A stretch of DNA of 6,616 nt from Clostridiales bacterium (GTDB lineage: Bacteria; Bacillota; Clostridia; Oscillospirales; Oscillospiraceae), in contig JAJQHP010000256.1 of NCBI GenBank assembly GCA_021199695.1, positions 1 to 6,616 of the forward strand, written 5' to 3'. The notes under the pieces are model-generated. The model saw only the letters and a program-made list of their open reading frames with translations. It was not told the origin of the DNA and searched no databases. Shown here one piece after another: positions 6,576-6,616 of this stretch (positions are counted from its first letter, which is position 1; each line of letters starts with the position of its first letter). Made by a program: the position numbers and the translations under genes.

Positions 6576-6616
6576 GGACGAAGTAAAACAGGCCCAATAA
6601 ATCATGATAATGATAT
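6576..6616 (-). other. Upstream end region of the operon, AT-rich, promoter not resolved
   Basis: The last 41 bases are clearly more AT-rich than the genes. They include an 8-base palindrome ATCATGAT (6601-6608) and a neighbouring ATAATGATAT. I cannot place a convincing -35/-10 pair. The palindrome is short enough to be chance, and the promoter may lie beyond the window. Confidence 0.3.

Noticed and set aside
6601..6608. Palindrome ATCATGAT as an operator
   Set aside because: It is only 8 bases, in AT-rich sequence at the window edge, with no second half-site pattern I can support.

Overview
The window is GC-rich, and every gene I can support is on the minus strand, so transcription runs from right to left. 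The GC-rich codon use, strong AGGAGG-type ribosome binding sites, a TTG start and the style of the ABC permease suggest a high-GC Firmicute, plausibly a gut Clostridia/Oscillospiraceae member. That is an inference from gene style; no taxonomic marker is present.

In transcription order: (1) 6562-5861 encodes a complete MacB/LolD-type ABC ATPase behind a near-perfect ribosome binding site. (2) After 4 bases, 5856-1972 encodes its 1294-residue FtsX/MacB-type permease partner. Between the first extracytoplasmic domain and the second membrane segment this permease carries an enormous predicted helical hairpin (about residues 262-736). One arm has a tyrosine at every seventh residue 21 times running, and the other has a leucine at every seventh residue 23 times running. 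(3) After a 56-base purine-rich gap, a TTG start at 1915 opens a polytopic membrane protein that resembles GT-C-fold glycosyltransferases. It is broken by one extra G in a seven-G run (1331-1337); without that base it would read 529 residues to 325. (4) 261-54 is a relic of L-arabinose isomerase (araA). The first ~25 residues and last ~40 residues are recognisable, about 430 internal residues are missing, and there is a stop codon and a one-base frameshift. (5) A 17-bp inverted repeat at 8-50 lies just after the relic and looks like the operon terminator.

ATPase and permease should form a mechanotransmission-type ABC complex, in which cytoplasmic ATP hydrolysis moves the extracytoplasmic part. 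The built-in hairpin would be long enough to reach through much of a Gram-positive wall. The substrate or effector is unknown. The downstream membrane protein may belong to the same transcript, since no terminator separates them, but a functional link is only suggested by position.

The most interesting items are the Tyr/Leu-zoned hairpin with its 42-bp DNA repeats, the homopolymer frameshift in the GT-C-like gene, and the araA relic.
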